Assembly: GCA_903813345.2 (NCBI GenBank)
Contig: CAIIXF020000009.1
Coordinates: forward strand, 36,761,759 to 36,825,758
DNA length: 64,000 nucleotides
From: Owenia fusiformis
Lineage: Eukaryota > Annelida > Polychaeta > Sabellida > Oweniidae
Direction: 5' to 3'
The notes beneath the pieces were generated by a model. The model saw nothing but the letters and a program-made list of their open reading frames with translations, was not told the origin of the DNA and ran no database searches. Position numbers and translations under genes: made by a program. Shown piece after piece: positions 23,591 to 38,500 of the stretch. Within the stretch, counting starts at the first letter, position 1. Each line of letters opens with the position of its first letter.

Positions 23591-26500
23591 TTAAACCCAT
23601 GGTTCCCATCCTCCATACACTCTCCCCAATATGTTTGGATCAATCGCTTGGTCTATCAATGCCTTAACTTGATCCTCCACACTTAGTCCTTTTTCGGGGA
23701 GTTTAGATCTGAAACTCTGATAACCGTCTCTTTTACTGTTTGATGCGCCCAGTATTACACTGTCAAATGCCTTCTTGTAGGACTCTGGGAATACATTATG
23801 GTTGTTATAGGTAGCACCAAGGTGGAATTCATCTCTGAAAACAGAATGTTTGGATGACAATAAAGGTTTATTTTTAAGTTATTTGTAATAAAAGTAGTCA
23901 GGTGAAACGCCTCTATACGAATAGAATATCTTTGTAAGTAAAACATTTTGCACAGTCTCATTACCAATAAACATTATGCTGATCCAACCTCCATAAGTGG
24001 AACACTTCCTGATAGGAACCATGAGCGTTCCACATTTTACTACAATACAGTGTTTATCATGGTTATAGCAACGTCAAGTGCTAATCACCACAAGGAATTA
24101 CATGTATAGCTCAGTGTATAGTATATAAAGTCCAAACTTCATTAAAATCTAGAATCTTTAATATCTCACCTGATGATAAAAGCTGGATTGCCCCCCTCTA
24201 ACTTGCGTCTAGCATAGCTAATCTTCTCTCTGGGGTACCACTCTCCAACTTTGCTTTCTGGAAGGACAGGACATATCATATGAGAAATAGTTTCCAAATA
24301 AATTAGCTGAATTACTAATTGGATTTCCAAGGGAACATGAGATCTGAGATACACTGTAAGCAAAACATAAATCCGAGTCAGGCCTTTCAAATAAGAGAGA
24401 GCAGGGGCATAGCCAGGAATTGTCAAGAGGGGCTGAGATTTTTGGGTTTGTATCACTGCGAGTTAAGCGAGCCCCAAAAAGTGGGGTACATTGTATACAG
24501 TACATTGTGCATTCTAAGCATTTCAAACTATAATTTGTTAATTTTTTTCAACAAATTTTACAAAATTTCTTTTTTGTGGGGTGGGGGGGGGGGGGTGGAA
24601 TCACACCCAATGACCCCCTGGCATTGCCCATGGTGAGTATATATTTTTCAACTATTTCTCTAGAAGTAAATGTCATTTACGTTTAGTTATATTTTTAATA
24701 TTTATAATGTCTACTCTATCATGTACAACATCACCAGCGGTACTGTTCATGTAAAATATGTTGTCTTTACCTTCACTGTCACTATCCTCATCTGCATCAA
24801 CATTTTTTATCGTCTGCTTCAGGGAAAAGGCCTGAAATTAGAATAAAACATACATTAACAGGCCCGTAGCCAGAAATTTCCAAGGGGGGTTCACTTTTCC
24901 CAAAAAATCTAGGGGGGGTTCACTTAGCAAATTTGGCCAAAAATTTCTCAAAAAATAGTCAGAATGGTGAAAACTGCATGATTTTGAAAGAAAATTTGGC
25001 CAGGGGGGGGTTTGCCCGAACCCCCCCTGGCTATGGGCCTGATTAAAAGTACAGTCTAAGAGACCTGAACTACAATAATCAATGAATGTTGAAATTTAAT
25101 ATCTATGAAATATTGACAAAATCATATCACAAAAATAATATTGGATTTAATCCATGATTGCAATTGATTTGTTATGTTTTGATTTTAGAACCCAATATTT
25201 AACAAAATAATTACTTACATTTCCACAATTTCGATAATTCCAAAATGTTTGGCTTAGAATTCAATGTTATTTATAATACAAATTACTCAGTTTTGATGCT
25301 TATTATAGCATGGACCTCTATCCATGTACATAAGATTTAAGTCTGATATTTCCTACTTACAACCATGTCTAGTGAGACATCATGAATGAATACATCCATT
25401 GTATTGATTAGGAGGTCTGTATTGCCCCGTAACGCCCTGAGTGTGTGCACCATTGTCTGTTCCACTAAGCCTGTATCCCGCAACGGCATCATTAGACTCA
25501 ACAGTTGGTTCGTCAATCGGAATGGCATTAGCTCAGGGATTGCCAGAAACTGAAAGTCAACAGTCTTATGAAATACAAATTTTCATTTTGTTGTAATTGA
25601 TCAGTTACTACATAGATGGAGAATAGAAAGCAATAGTTGTTTTGGTCAGACTAGATACATTATTACATCATTACATAATATGGAGAAGGTCACAGAAAGC
25701 TCATCATAACATAAATACTCACAATTGTTGCAGAACCAAACATGTGGCCAAAATCAATTCCAACCACCTCACCAGTGGCTGTATTCACCATAGAGTTGCT
25801 GAGATGTCGGTCTCCAATACCCATGATATACTGACATATACACATTGTGGAGTATGAACGCATGAACTGAGATCTAAGAGTGAAGAAAGCCTCCGGAGAA
25901 CGACTCATCTGTTTGAATGCACGCCTATAGAAAGATAAATCAATGAATTACAAAGTAATTTATATACTCTTGCCTCTTATATGAGACAACTGAACAATTG
26001 TAAAGGGAATTTCATAAAAAAATGATTTGAAGTTGTTTTAATTTACTTTTCAAAAATGCTACGAAAGTTTAGTAAGGTTTAAACCATAGAAATGCCTGGG
26101 AAACACTCAAATACATGTATTCACAATTTGAAAGTGATTTTAAGCATGGTTCTTATCATTCTTAGATAACCAAAAAGTAAAATGTAACATAATTAACCAT
26201 TGCACCATACCACTTGGAGTATATGGCTAACCAGAATGATATCTGTTTTATTTAATTCCTATTCAACAAAGAATGTGGGTTAATACAGCATACCTTGATA
26301 AATCCCATGGGTAATAATTCTGCTTTTCTTTGAACTCCTGTTCTATTGCTGTTTTGGATAGATTACCATACATATACCAGTATGCTTGATTCTGTTGCTT
26401 TCTTGTGAATTTCTTGCCAAATACCATGTTATAATGTGAAGTACCTGCCCTGAAAACCAGTCAAATATTATAACATACATGTAAAATTATTAGCCATGCA

Positions 26501-29500
26501 TACACAATGAAAAGTACTTATTCTCCAGGAGGGATTTGATAGGAGGAATATCACAAGGATAATATCGATATTTCCCTCTCATACATGTATGTACACTATT
26601 GGTTTTGGATATTTGGTTCAGCCTTGCAGATACATACATGTATACTGTACATGTACAGGGTGACCGGAAAAAAAGGAGACCATTGAAATAGGCAATATCT
26701 CCTAAAATAGACTAGTGACATCAATGAAATTTTGCATACATCAGGACAGTTCTATGGAAATTTGTTCCTGAAAGTGTCAATACAAGCAGTCAACTGGTTC
26801 AGGAGCTATGATCATTTACATAACATGCTCCAAATAGGCGCAATTGAGACCAACGCAGAGCTGGATACATTTGGCAAATACCCTTACATATTCCGACCTT
26901 GTTATGGCATTACATTTAGCATTTTAGATTGTTTTGGTACACATTGTCTTTCAAATTGCCCCACAAAAAGAAATCAGGTGGATTCAAATTTGAGGTGTAT
27001 GGAGACGAAGCTTATCTGACCTATGGCTTCTGACTCAGTGGTCCCACTCAGTTACAGTATCATCCTAAGGAGGTTTTGGGCAGCCCTTGGTTTTCATATG
27101 GGATTTAATTGTGCCATATAGTGGTTTTAGTAACATGGCACTATGCCCAATACCTAAAGTGACTCTTAAGATTTGGTAAATCAGCACTTTGGCAACAGGA
27201 TGATGAACCACATGTCAGATAACCCTTCATTGCCATTACAGCCTAGACTTGAATCCTGCTGATTTCTTTTTGTATGGATATTTGAAAGACAATCTATACC
27301 AAAACAATCCTCAGACTATTGTTGACCTAAAGAAGGCAATCACTGCTATATGTAATGCCATAATAATGCCATAGAGGGCAGAACATGTAAGGGTAGTTTG
27401 CCATATGAATCCAACTCTGCGTTGGTCTCAATTGTGCCTATTTGGAGCATGTTATGTAAATGATCATAGCTCCTGAACCAGTTGAATGCTTGTATTGAAA
27501 CCTTCAGTAACAAATTTCCATATAACTGTTCCAGTGTATGCAAAATTTCATTGATGGCACTTGTCTAGTTTAGGAGAAATTGATTACTTCAATGGTCTCC
27601 TTTTTTTCCGGTCACCCTGTACTTCCCTTGGGACAAACTCTGCACCCTAAACCTCCCTGAGTATATAACCCTTATATCTGTAAGTCATTAATTTTATATG
27701 AGCAAAAACTTTCTAAGGTAATATTATTGACAGTGTGTAAAGTTGTGAAAATGTGTAGTTTACTAACTGTACTTACTTGCTTATTCTAATCATCTCATCT
27801 TTGCTCAGAGCATCATGGAGAAAGGTCTTTAATGTTGTACTGTTAGAGACCCACTCTATTATACCAACCCTACAAGATTTCAATAAAGCTCTTTAATGTT
27901 GTACTGTTAGAGACCCACTCTATTATACCAACCCTACAAGATTTCAATAAAGCTCTTTAATGTTGTACTGTTAGAGACCCACTCTATTATACCAACCCTA
28001 TAAGATTTCAATAAAGCTCTTTAATGTTGTACTGTTAGAGACCCACTCTATTATACCAACCCTACAAGATTTCAATAAAGCTCTTTAATGTTGTACTGTT
28101 AGAGACCCACTCTATTATACCAACCCTATAAGATTTCAATAAAGCTCTTTAATGTTGTACTGTTAGAGACACACTCTATTACACCAACCCTATAAGATTT
28201 CAATAAAGCTCTTTAATGTTGTACTGTTAGAGACCCACTCTATTATACCAACCCTATAAGATTTCAATAAAGCTCTTTAATGTTGTACTGTTAGAGACCC
28301 ACTCTATTATACCAACCCTACAAGATTTCAATAAAGCTCTTTAATGTTGTACTGTTAGAGACACACTCTATTATACCAACCCTATAAGATTTCAATAAAG
28401 CTCTTTAATGTTGTACTGTTAGAGACACACTCTATTATACCAACCCTATAAGATTTCAATAAAGCTCTTTAATGTTGTACTGTTAGAGACCCACTCTATT
28501 ATACCAACCCTACAAGATTTCAATAAAGCTCTTTAATGTTGTACTGTTAGAGACCCACTCTATTATACCAACCCTACAAGATTTCAATAAAGCTCTTTAA
28601 TGTTGTACTGTTAGAGACACACTCTATTATACCAACCCTATAAGATTTCAACACACATATCTTAGAATTGAAACCTTTCAATTGATCACCTCCATGTGTA
28701 GGTTTGCATGAGACCCATACTATGAGTTGTACAAATCAATTAAAACTATGATCACATCAATCAAATCTGAAAAATACTACAAAAAGACCACCTAAAAGAA
28801 ATGGAGTAGGCAAGTAGCAAACAAAACACCACCCGGATATATTTTTCCCAAAATTTTAAAGTTTCCTGCTGAATTGTCCAGATATAGTAGAAATAGTGTT
28901 TTCGTTTGGAAGAACTACATCCATGACACATGATTATTTCAAGAAACATATTTCAAAACCTCGATTCATTAAGATAGACATAATATTCAATTCATTATAC
29001 CGTTTATCTTATTGAACTGAAAATTCTTTCTTCAGCTGTGGCAGTATACCATTTCAGCCCATGCTTATACCCATCAGGTATGGGGCTATAACATCCTCTT
29101 TATCCCTACATGAACTTTGGTTGGACATTCAATAATACATGAAAAAACAAAAAAATTAATGTAGATCCACCTTGTTGTCATTGGAATAACCTGATAGGTA
29201 ACAAGCTGTAGGTTTCTATGACTACATGCTGTGTCTTTCTTCAAGATTTGGTTCATGATGACTTGTAGCTGTTGTACTCTCTGATCCTGCCTCAGGTCCT
29301 CGCCTCCTGCAATGTCAATAAAGTGAATAATGAATATGGATCATACATGTACCTACTGCCTGCCAGAGGAACAATATATTGTGGAGGCACAAGAAAAAAA
29401 TGTTCTGTGTTGGAGGGTGTTCACTACAGAGAGGGTAATTTATACAGAAGGGTGTTCACTAGAGAGAGAGGGGCGTACACTAAATTAGGTTTTACTGCAT

Positions 29501-32500
29501 GCACAAAACCTGTGTTCTTGTGTCAATATTGTAAAATCTGTTATACATGAAAACTGATGTGTTCAAACATTTCAGAATGCAATACCTCAAATGACATAAT
29601 CAATGATATTGCTTTCATTGAATAGTGCAGTACTTTGTATTTTAGGATTGACCAATAACGCTAAAATCTATGTATTTCTCTGAAATGTGTACAGTATACA
29701 TAGAATAGAAGTAAAGAATTAATACATGTATCTTAGAATAAATAGTACCGTGGGTACTGGGCTCACATTGTGTTGCTCAAAAGTGAATGATGGCTATAAT
29801 GGCAGGTAATAAAAAATGGATATAATTTTAGCCGATTTTTTGTGACAAAATTATTTCATACAACTACTCTTTACAGTGTCATAGCTTTTTACAATGCAGG
29901 ACACCTGAAATTATTTGTAAAGCTAGGAAATAGGCCAAAAGGGAATTTCACGAGAAAATAGCGACCATTTTGATAGGCGAGCTTTTGAACCAGGAGTCCA
30001 CCCGTGTACATGTAGCGCAGTGGTAGTGCAGGTACCTCTTACGCAATAGGTCCCAGATTCGATCCCCAGTTCAGGCAAGACTAAATTTGCTTGTTTGCGT
30101 GAAGTACTTCAGGGTGTTTGACTGAGTGGTCTGCAACTCGTACAAAAGGCTGTGGTGTGTACTTGTATGTCTATGTATAAATGCACATAAAAGAACACAG
30201 GGCTCCTTCAAGGAGGGGTTTCTGGGTCTATCTTCCATGTTAATTACGTATATATACGGGACATACCCAAGAGGTATTGCTCACCTTCATTGGTGGTAAA
30301 ACAAAATACAACAACAATAGGGGAGTTTTCTGTATTGATGTTGAACAAAAATAACTTAAAACAAGAATCCTGTTGACAGAGGTTTTACAATGGGCTAATT
30401 GTTGACAGACAGACGGACGGACGGACGAACAGACAGATGCACAAGTGAGTGATTGCAATAAAAAGGAGAGGTGAGGGGGTTGATCCTCATTTCTGATTTC
30501 AATATTTTAAGAATATTCTTTACCTTTAACAAGATATTTATGCTCCTTCTCATCACTGCCTCGTATGCTTATACGCCTAGGCCTGCGTATGGATGTTAGA
30601 ACAAGGACCTAAAAACAATATGAAATAGTTTAGATCCAAGAGATAGAGTCAGTTATAAAACTGTTTAATTAAACATACATTTTTAATTATTGAAAAGCGG
30701 CATAAACATCATTATTCATAGCGCCTAAAAATCATTTGACGTCATATTGTTGTACAAAAAACCCAAAGAAGGTTTAAAATGTTCTCACCTTTTCCTCAAA
30801 GCCTGCTATCTTGGTGTGGTACTCAGGCATTGGCTTAGACTGTCCATCATATTGACCTGTAATGCAGCACTCAATCTTGACATTCATAAACATAAAATTC
30901 AAATGCAATGTCGAGGTCTATTTTAAGAAATAGCTGATATCACCAATCCGAAATGATGACAACACAGCACTTTAAGTACAACAATAATATAAACATGTTG
31001 CATTATCCGTCAACTTACCTGGTATTTCTAAAACGAGTGGTTTGTCTTGTTTTGAAAACTCCACGAACCACCTTGAGTATTCTGATAGTTTTTCTGGAGT
31101 ATTCTTTTCCTTGAGTTTATCAGCCTTTGCTTGTATGTCCTGCAGTTATAATTGACATTCAAAGATTCATCAAAATTAAGCAAGGACAAGAAAATATATT
31201 ATCATACATGTATTTCAGGTTGATAACAAAAATTGACCAGCAGCCCTGGAGTCCCTTTTAAAATGGCACATCATTGACAAAACTTGCTTTTTCAGAAGCA
31301 TATTCTGTATTCAAAATAATGCACCACCAAAGGTGTTCCACTTCGACAGGTTTTAATGTAGTTTTAATGTTGACTCATAAAGTAGCATCTGAAAACTTCA
31401 AAGATATATTTGTTTTTGCCATTCATTTTAACTTTATTGTATCTTGAACATATTTTTGTATTTTCTTCTCAAATAGGAATGAAAACAAGTTATGTGATTT
31501 GACCATAGTTTGGGATACAAGGGTTTTGTTTTCGATATGACTTAAAGTGCTCATGAATGTATGTTTAAAATAAACAAGAATAACAACACTGACCTTCAAA
31601 GGCATGTTCTTTATGAGTTCAAACTTTTTTCCAAACAGTTTATCTGCTTCTTTTTTAAATTCCTGAAACAAGGAAATAAATTGTACTACTACTAAATTTA
31701 TGAAAAACTACAAATAAAGGAAATGATATAAATTGCTCAATATTTATTTGATAACAAGTATATATACATATGGTAGAAAATTCAAATATCTGTGTGAAAA
31801 AACTGGTTTCATACATACATACATGGTATATATGTAAGTTCCCAGCATTCATTAAAAGCCTAAAATAAACAAAATACATCTAATAAAGAATAGTTATTTC
31901 CTTACAAGTGCAAAAGTGGATCGATAATGTCCAAGTATCATTGGCATTGGGTCCTCCCTAGCTTCACTATCACTGTCATCATCATACAGGTCTTTCTGAC
32001 TTGATGACACATCTGGTCTTTCCTTTTTAACATCAGCTACAGTAGTAAGTAGTTGTTCATATATCTCCTTATACAGGTTCACAGCATTTTCTTTGGTCAT
32101 ATCCCTTCTTTTCAAAAGATCAACAAAGTCCTTCAAATAAAGAAATCATGGTATTATCAAAGCATGAGGGAAGGCTTCATGACAAATGTTGCCATCTGGT
32201 TGATTTACAAAAAAAGTAGCCATTTATGATAGATGCCATTTTCAAGTAAGGTCAAGCGCCATAAGGAAAAAGAGCCATAAAAAGCATTAAACAATATTCC
32301 CGCATTACTGGTTATAGGATCTCTACATAATGGTCTAGGAACATACAATGAAACAGTTGAACAGGAGATTTGGTTGTCCAAGTTGACTCAGGGCTTGTAT
32401 CAGTAGTGTGGCTTGGTCTTGGGATGCTGTGGAGGTGGCTCTCTTCAGCAAAGCAGAAATTCTAGAATAAATATAACAAAGCACATAGAATGAGATTTTA

Positions 32501-35500
32501 ACCTAGACAAGCTTATCCCTTGCCTTCTAGAACTCCTGTTATTTTTACATACTGAGTAATACGATATAGTGTATTTACATCATTCCAGCTACATGTACAT
32601 AAACTCAATGCTCAGAAAGAACTTAGAAAGTCCATGATGTCTATGATGATCATTTTTGTGATGAATGCAAAGGCTAAAGGCCAATGCCTGCCTAAGTGTC
32701 TATCATGACCCATTTTGGAAGAATATAAAAACAAGCACCTATTGGATACAACTTGACTCTTCTTGCCAACAGCTGAATCCTTGAAACTGTAACCCTCTCG
32801 TGTGATCCTAAATGGATAGACCAATGCCTGGAAGTATTCAAGAGCAACAGTGTTACATTATACAGCTTTACAAACTTTGAATCAAAGAATGCCAAGGGTA
32901 TCTATATGATGACAGTTAACACATTAGTACTTAATGGTCAATGTTGTGTATTCACACATCCTAGTTTTCTGCATGAGAAAAATGCAAATTCTGCACAGAA
33001 ATTCTGCATGAAAAAGCCAAATTCTGCACCAAATTCTGCATGAAATCTTAAATTCTGCGCCAAATTCTGCACGGGGAAAAGTGAAATTTTGTGGTACAAG
33101 TATGTGCAAAAAGTGAAATTCTTGCTAAAATCAATAATTTTCTCCAAAAAATAAACAATTCTTGAACTCAACTCATGTTTCTTTATTCAGCGATAATGGA
33201 CAATTGCAGTAATAACACCAGATGCAATGTTAATTAGCGACAAAACTTACCAAATGTTCACTTGTAAACTATCACGAAATTCGAACTATCACGAAATTCC
33301 AGATCAATATGCAGGGAATTCAGATGTCGTCTATTTATATAAAACGCAAGAAGAAGCATGATTATTTGCGTTAGAATACTATAGAATACAATATTAGACA
33401 TATTATTGCAAAACAATCACGAGGACTGTCATTGGTTTCAAATTTCGTGATTATGTTAGACGCAGTCTTACCTCTAAGTGCAAAGGCGGAAGTTCGAGAT
33501 TTAAAACAGATTTCAGATTTCCTCTTGAAAATCTGACAAAACACAAGTATCTCACAACAAACGAGCGGAGTTTTTTGGTGTTTAGGTGAGTGACAAATAT
33601 GAGATGAGATGGTTGACTGGAAAAATCATGTTTTCCGCGAAATTCCGTGCCAAAACAAAAATTCTGCAAAAAATATGAAAATGCAAATTTCTGCGGTTTT
33701 TCTGCGGCGATGCGGAATCACGGAATACTAGGATGAGTGGATGTGGGGTGTATATGTGTACATGTTATTTACCACAAGAATTAATTGATAACTACATGTA
33801 ACAGTATACAAATAGTGACTGCCATTGAGGGCAATAGTGTAAATTATTTCCCCGAGGGAATATCCTCTACAATGTACTATTCCCGAAGCCGCAGGCTGAG
33901 GGAATAGTATATTGTAGAGGATATTCCCAAGGGGAAATCATTTACACTATTGCTCGAAATTAGGCAGTCACTATTTGTTTTATTATATACCCTATACTGA
34001 CTCTTGTCCCGTTTCCTCTGCGAAGGCCAAAAAGGCTTAGAAAGCCCCCTCCCCGGGTCCATTGTTAGCATTATAAGCTGTGACGTCATTAGATGCTCAA
34101 CAGAAATTTTTGCCTCTGAGACTCTCACTTGACAAATTCAATCGCGTTTAACACGCGGAATAGATTATCATAACACTATAACACTTGAAATTACACAGAC
34201 GTATTGAGCTTAGGGAACTTTATACACGTTGCTTATATTGTATCGTTCACGCACGTCTGTCATGGTGAACGGAGTTGATTTGTGTTTGTGCTCATCCTCC
34301 ATTTTTCTGTTTTTCGTCTGCGCAGTGATGATGAGCAGACGTTTCCAAGGGTAATAGAGCTTGCAATTGTGACGTCAGCGGGCAATAGTTCAAATGTATA
34401 TTCCCGCTGACGTCACATTTGAGGGAATATAACTTTCCGAGGGAAATAGTAAATCTATTTCGGAACACGTGACTAGGTATTGACCAATCAGGATTAGTGT
34501 TACATGTTGGGTATATAATAATACTAACTGAACAAACAGTAAAGTCTTACATGTGGATAGTGTTTGGCTATATCTTCCAGTATATTCCATACTGCAGGAG
34601 CCTCAGCCTTGTCCATCACTGCCACCATCTGCCCCAACCATCCAATGAACATCCAGCAGGGCACTTCAGACACCTAATATAACAAAGAATGAAAGGGATA
34701 AGGAGAGAGAAAACTGAACACTTTTAACAAATTAAATTACATTATAACAATAACAAAGTTACAATGGTCATTCACATGGACCATCCAATCTAAGTGACTA
34801 TATTTATTCAGCAACTGTTTCACAAAGCTTATTGATATGAAAGAGACAATAGACCAACTCTAACACACAGAAACATACATTTTATGACCATTCTCTTACC
34901 AGTCCTTTAAACAGGCTCATTGTATCAGGATAGAGCATAATGAGCTGTAAGAGTCGCGGGAACCTTTGACGAGCTTCGTCACAATTCAATTTCATGGCAC
35001 ATAAGGTGGACGTCATTATCTGTTCAGGGAATGCATTGAATGAGCCACATTGGACTTCAGGTTTAGGATCTGTTGTGTAGAATAAAGTAAAAATCAATGG
35101 TTTTCCATGAAACTTAAAATGTTAGGAGGTTTACTATAAACACATTGAGATTCATTATTGGAAATACACACACGCCAACTGATTCCATTATATTTAATAT
35201 TTGAGAAGCTACAAAAACAGAGAGGGTTTGAGCCTTCATAAATTAGTTTAATAAAAAGCACTGATATGTTGACACAACAGTGAAATGAATATACAGTTCT
35301 TACCTGATTCTTGCTTTCTTATGAATGTATCACAATATCGCACAAGGGACATGTGTGCTTTCGCTACATCATCCTGGTTCGACTTTGACATCGCAGAAGT
35401 ATCTTTTGAGTCTTCTAGGGACTTCTTAGCATGTCTATAGCCAGACTCTATCAAACTGCTGCAGATCTAATTAAACAAGTAGGCCTATATACATTTAGTT

Positions 35501-38500
35501 AAGGTAGATACTGTATAACATATAATGAAATCAAATCTTAGAAAAATGAGACAGCAAACATAGCATATTAAGTATCTATGCAGTAAAATTTGTTGGAGAC
35601 TTAATGTTATCATTATAATCTTCAAAAGTATTTTAAGCCCATTTAAAAAAGATAGCTGGTCCAAAATAAAAGAAAATTTGGGATGGAAGCCCGGCCCCTT
35701 TAGATCCCTTTTAGATTTTCCAGTGCAATGCATCACGTCAGCTAGGTGGCTTATTTGGCATGTGTTTTTTATGGATCATTTTTGCATCATTTAAGACTGA
35801 AATTGGGTGCACAAACAAGTGTAATATATATTCAAAAATCAGTATGAAAACTAAATTTGTACAAAAGTGTTCCTGAACGCCTAAATGTGTCAGGAACGCA
35901 GAGACAAAAGGCTTTGAGTGGACAGCATCACCAAGTTACATGTATCTTAATTACTTCCACATTATGATTCAATGAGTCTTGTAATCAGTTATATGGCCCT
36001 AGTAGTGGTAATTAAAAATGAAATCTAAGTTCTTGCCTGGTTTCCTTATCAGAGACATGATTAGAATGGCACACAGCAAAAAGGTGGAAACAGTGAAACT
36101 TGTTAAGTGGAACACCTCTGTTAGTGGAACACTTTTCTGAGTCCAAAGAACATCTGACTTAATGCTAAATGAACCTCTATAGGTGAAACACCTCCCAAGT
36201 GGTACCAAAGGTGTTCCACTTAGACAGGTTATGCTTGTACTTTAATATCTTACATTTACTTTTATTTGGTGTGATATTACAAACTAAATAGCAAAATAAG
36301 GCAGCAAAAGTATGCATTAATATGTGTTTCTCTTGTCAACAATGAGTGGCAGTTCCTCTAGAAGGATAAAAAGTGATAATTAGTGAAAATTCACAATTTT
36401 GAAATGCAAAAGTATGCCAAATGCAGCACATTAGAAATGTTATACTGTCAGCCTTTTTGGTCAAATCTGAATTAAATTTAATAAATTAAAATTTTGAGAA
36501 TTGCATTTTTAATTTAATCAAAATTGATCAAAAATGCACAAGACATATTTCTAATGTACATGTATGTTTGCTGTTAACATTACAGTAGTATATATATATT
36601 ATGGACAAAAGGCACTTTTTCAAAAATGCCAAAGTTTTTATACCTCTTCAAAAGAATTCTTTTTGGAGCCAGTCAAGGCTGTAAGTTTCCCAATCTCTTC
36701 ATCATCAAATGGTCTCATACTTCCAGATTGCAAGATAGTAGAGGCAGCCATCTTGAAACCCCTAGAGACAAGCATATGGTGCCCCCTCTTGAGGTGAATA
36801 TCAGAACTAAGAATTTCAAACCGGCAATGGTTTACTGAAAGTAAAACATTAATATGATTATTCATTTCTAATAAATATTCAGAGAGATTTATTGAAATGA
36901 AATTACTGACAATTGGTGTCATAAAAATTACCATATCTTAATTCTAATTATTAAGAAATATATTTTAAGAAACATGCAGAAATAGCTACAATGATACAGT
37001 ATGCATTGTATCCCAAAATACATTTTCATATGGCAATAACTCAAGATAGTTTCAGTGTTACGGATTAATTATACTCATATATTTCAGACTTATTGAGATG
37101 TGGGATAATTATTTGCTTACATGTGCAGCAAAACCATATCAAAACGTAAAATGAACACTTGTTAATGCTATTCTGTGATAAACTACCCCCGGGAACATAT
37201 CCTGTAACAGCACAAGTACCATAGGCCATGGGAACATACTGTATCTAAAAGAATCGAGTCGAGATCTGTACTTTTAAGAGCTACAGATCTCGACTCCATT
37301 TTATAGACATGTTACCGGGGCCTACATGTATGATAAGTACACATAAAAACACATGAATCACTTACATAGCCTGTCTAATGTTTTGTGGAGTTCTGTCAAG
37401 TTGTCTTGTTCAGGACTGGCATTTGATTCAATGGTGTTCATCTTCATCTGGGCAAATATATGATTCCATCTTAGTGCATTCTCTTCACTACTCTGGCCAA
37501 GAGACTGTTAATAGAAAAGAAATAATGGGAATGATAATATGGTCTTTAAGATAATAAAAAACAAATCTAACAATTTTAAATTTGAGCCAAGGTCTCCCAA
37601 AGGGTCAAAGAATGTTCATATTCATATGATTGATGATGGCTCAGACAAAAACTCAGTATATCATGGGGCTTTGAATAATAATTAATGCTTTTAATAAGTT
37701 TGATGAAATGTGTGTAGCTGAGTAGTCATCCAATGTACGTGCTACAATTTGTGACACCCATTTCACTTTATTTAAAAGATTTTTTTTTAAAAAGTGACAT
37801 TTTTTTGGCCAACCATTATGTACTTACATTACGTGTTTCTTTCAATATAGCCAGTGTGACTCCTCTGTTGTTCTGCTCCATTGCACTGCTGGCTTGCGCC
37901 AATCGGAATGTCATGGACGCCTCTTTCACCAAATCCTTAATGTTGCAACCCCTATCTTCTAGTTTACCTTCTAACAGTCTCAGGTATGCACATCTGAAAA
38001 GAATTTGATTGGATATTTAAAATGTTTGGATTATATAGACTACAACAAATTGCCTGTACCAATATCCATTTGAGATTACATTTTTTCTTTCATTGACATA
38101 ATGGTTCTGCGTGCGTGGTAAGTATTGGATTCAGGTTGGATCTGGGGGATAATGTAACAATTTACTGAGGAAAGCTTTTGATGATTTGATGACAGGTGTG
38201 AAATGAGAATGAGTGTGAAATGAGTACGGGTGTGAACAAATTAATGTATGATTTCAATAATCAAAATTATTAGATCAGTAAAATTTATTTGATGTTAAAA
38301 CAGCGGAATGACTTCTGATCATAATCCTTTTATCCAAATTTAACTTTATAACAAGTATGTGGAGATTTGGGTTTTACTGACCTATTTGTGATGACATCAT
38401 CCCATACTCCAGAGGGGTCATTTAGTACACTAGGACTTCGCTCCTGCCATCTGTTGAGCAATCGCTTAAAAGGCTCTTTACTTTCAAAGTTACCTGGTAA

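Larger units (their letters stand above)
24771..31139 (-). other. PRKDC: DNA-PKcs kinase-domain exons
   Basis: Key residues are all present. [15 protein letters not shown] opens the domain. The ATP-binding Lys sits in [14 protein letters not shown], split across exons 30524-30608 and 29171-29306. The catalytic loop [12 protein letters not shown] and metal-binding [12 protein letters not shown] lie in 25723-25924, followed by [10 protein letters not shown] in 25361-25549. The kinase therefore looks active. Exon 24771-24831 and the adjoining exon give a short acidic run ([10 protein letters not shown]) before [20 protein letters not shown], which replaces less acidic sequence in vertebrates. 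Confidence 0.93.

Noticed and set aside
26732-27543. Two similar frames on opposite strands that look like a gene pair
   Set aside because: They are the long inverted repeats of the mariner-type element and contain no conserved domain.
27826-28656. CRISPR-like regular array
   Set aside because: Units are contiguous 64-bp tandem copies without unique spacers, and derive from the adjoining exon boundary.
36564-36838. Plus-strand frames over 36564-36838
   Set aside because: They are antisense shadows of DNA-PKcs exon 36644-36834.
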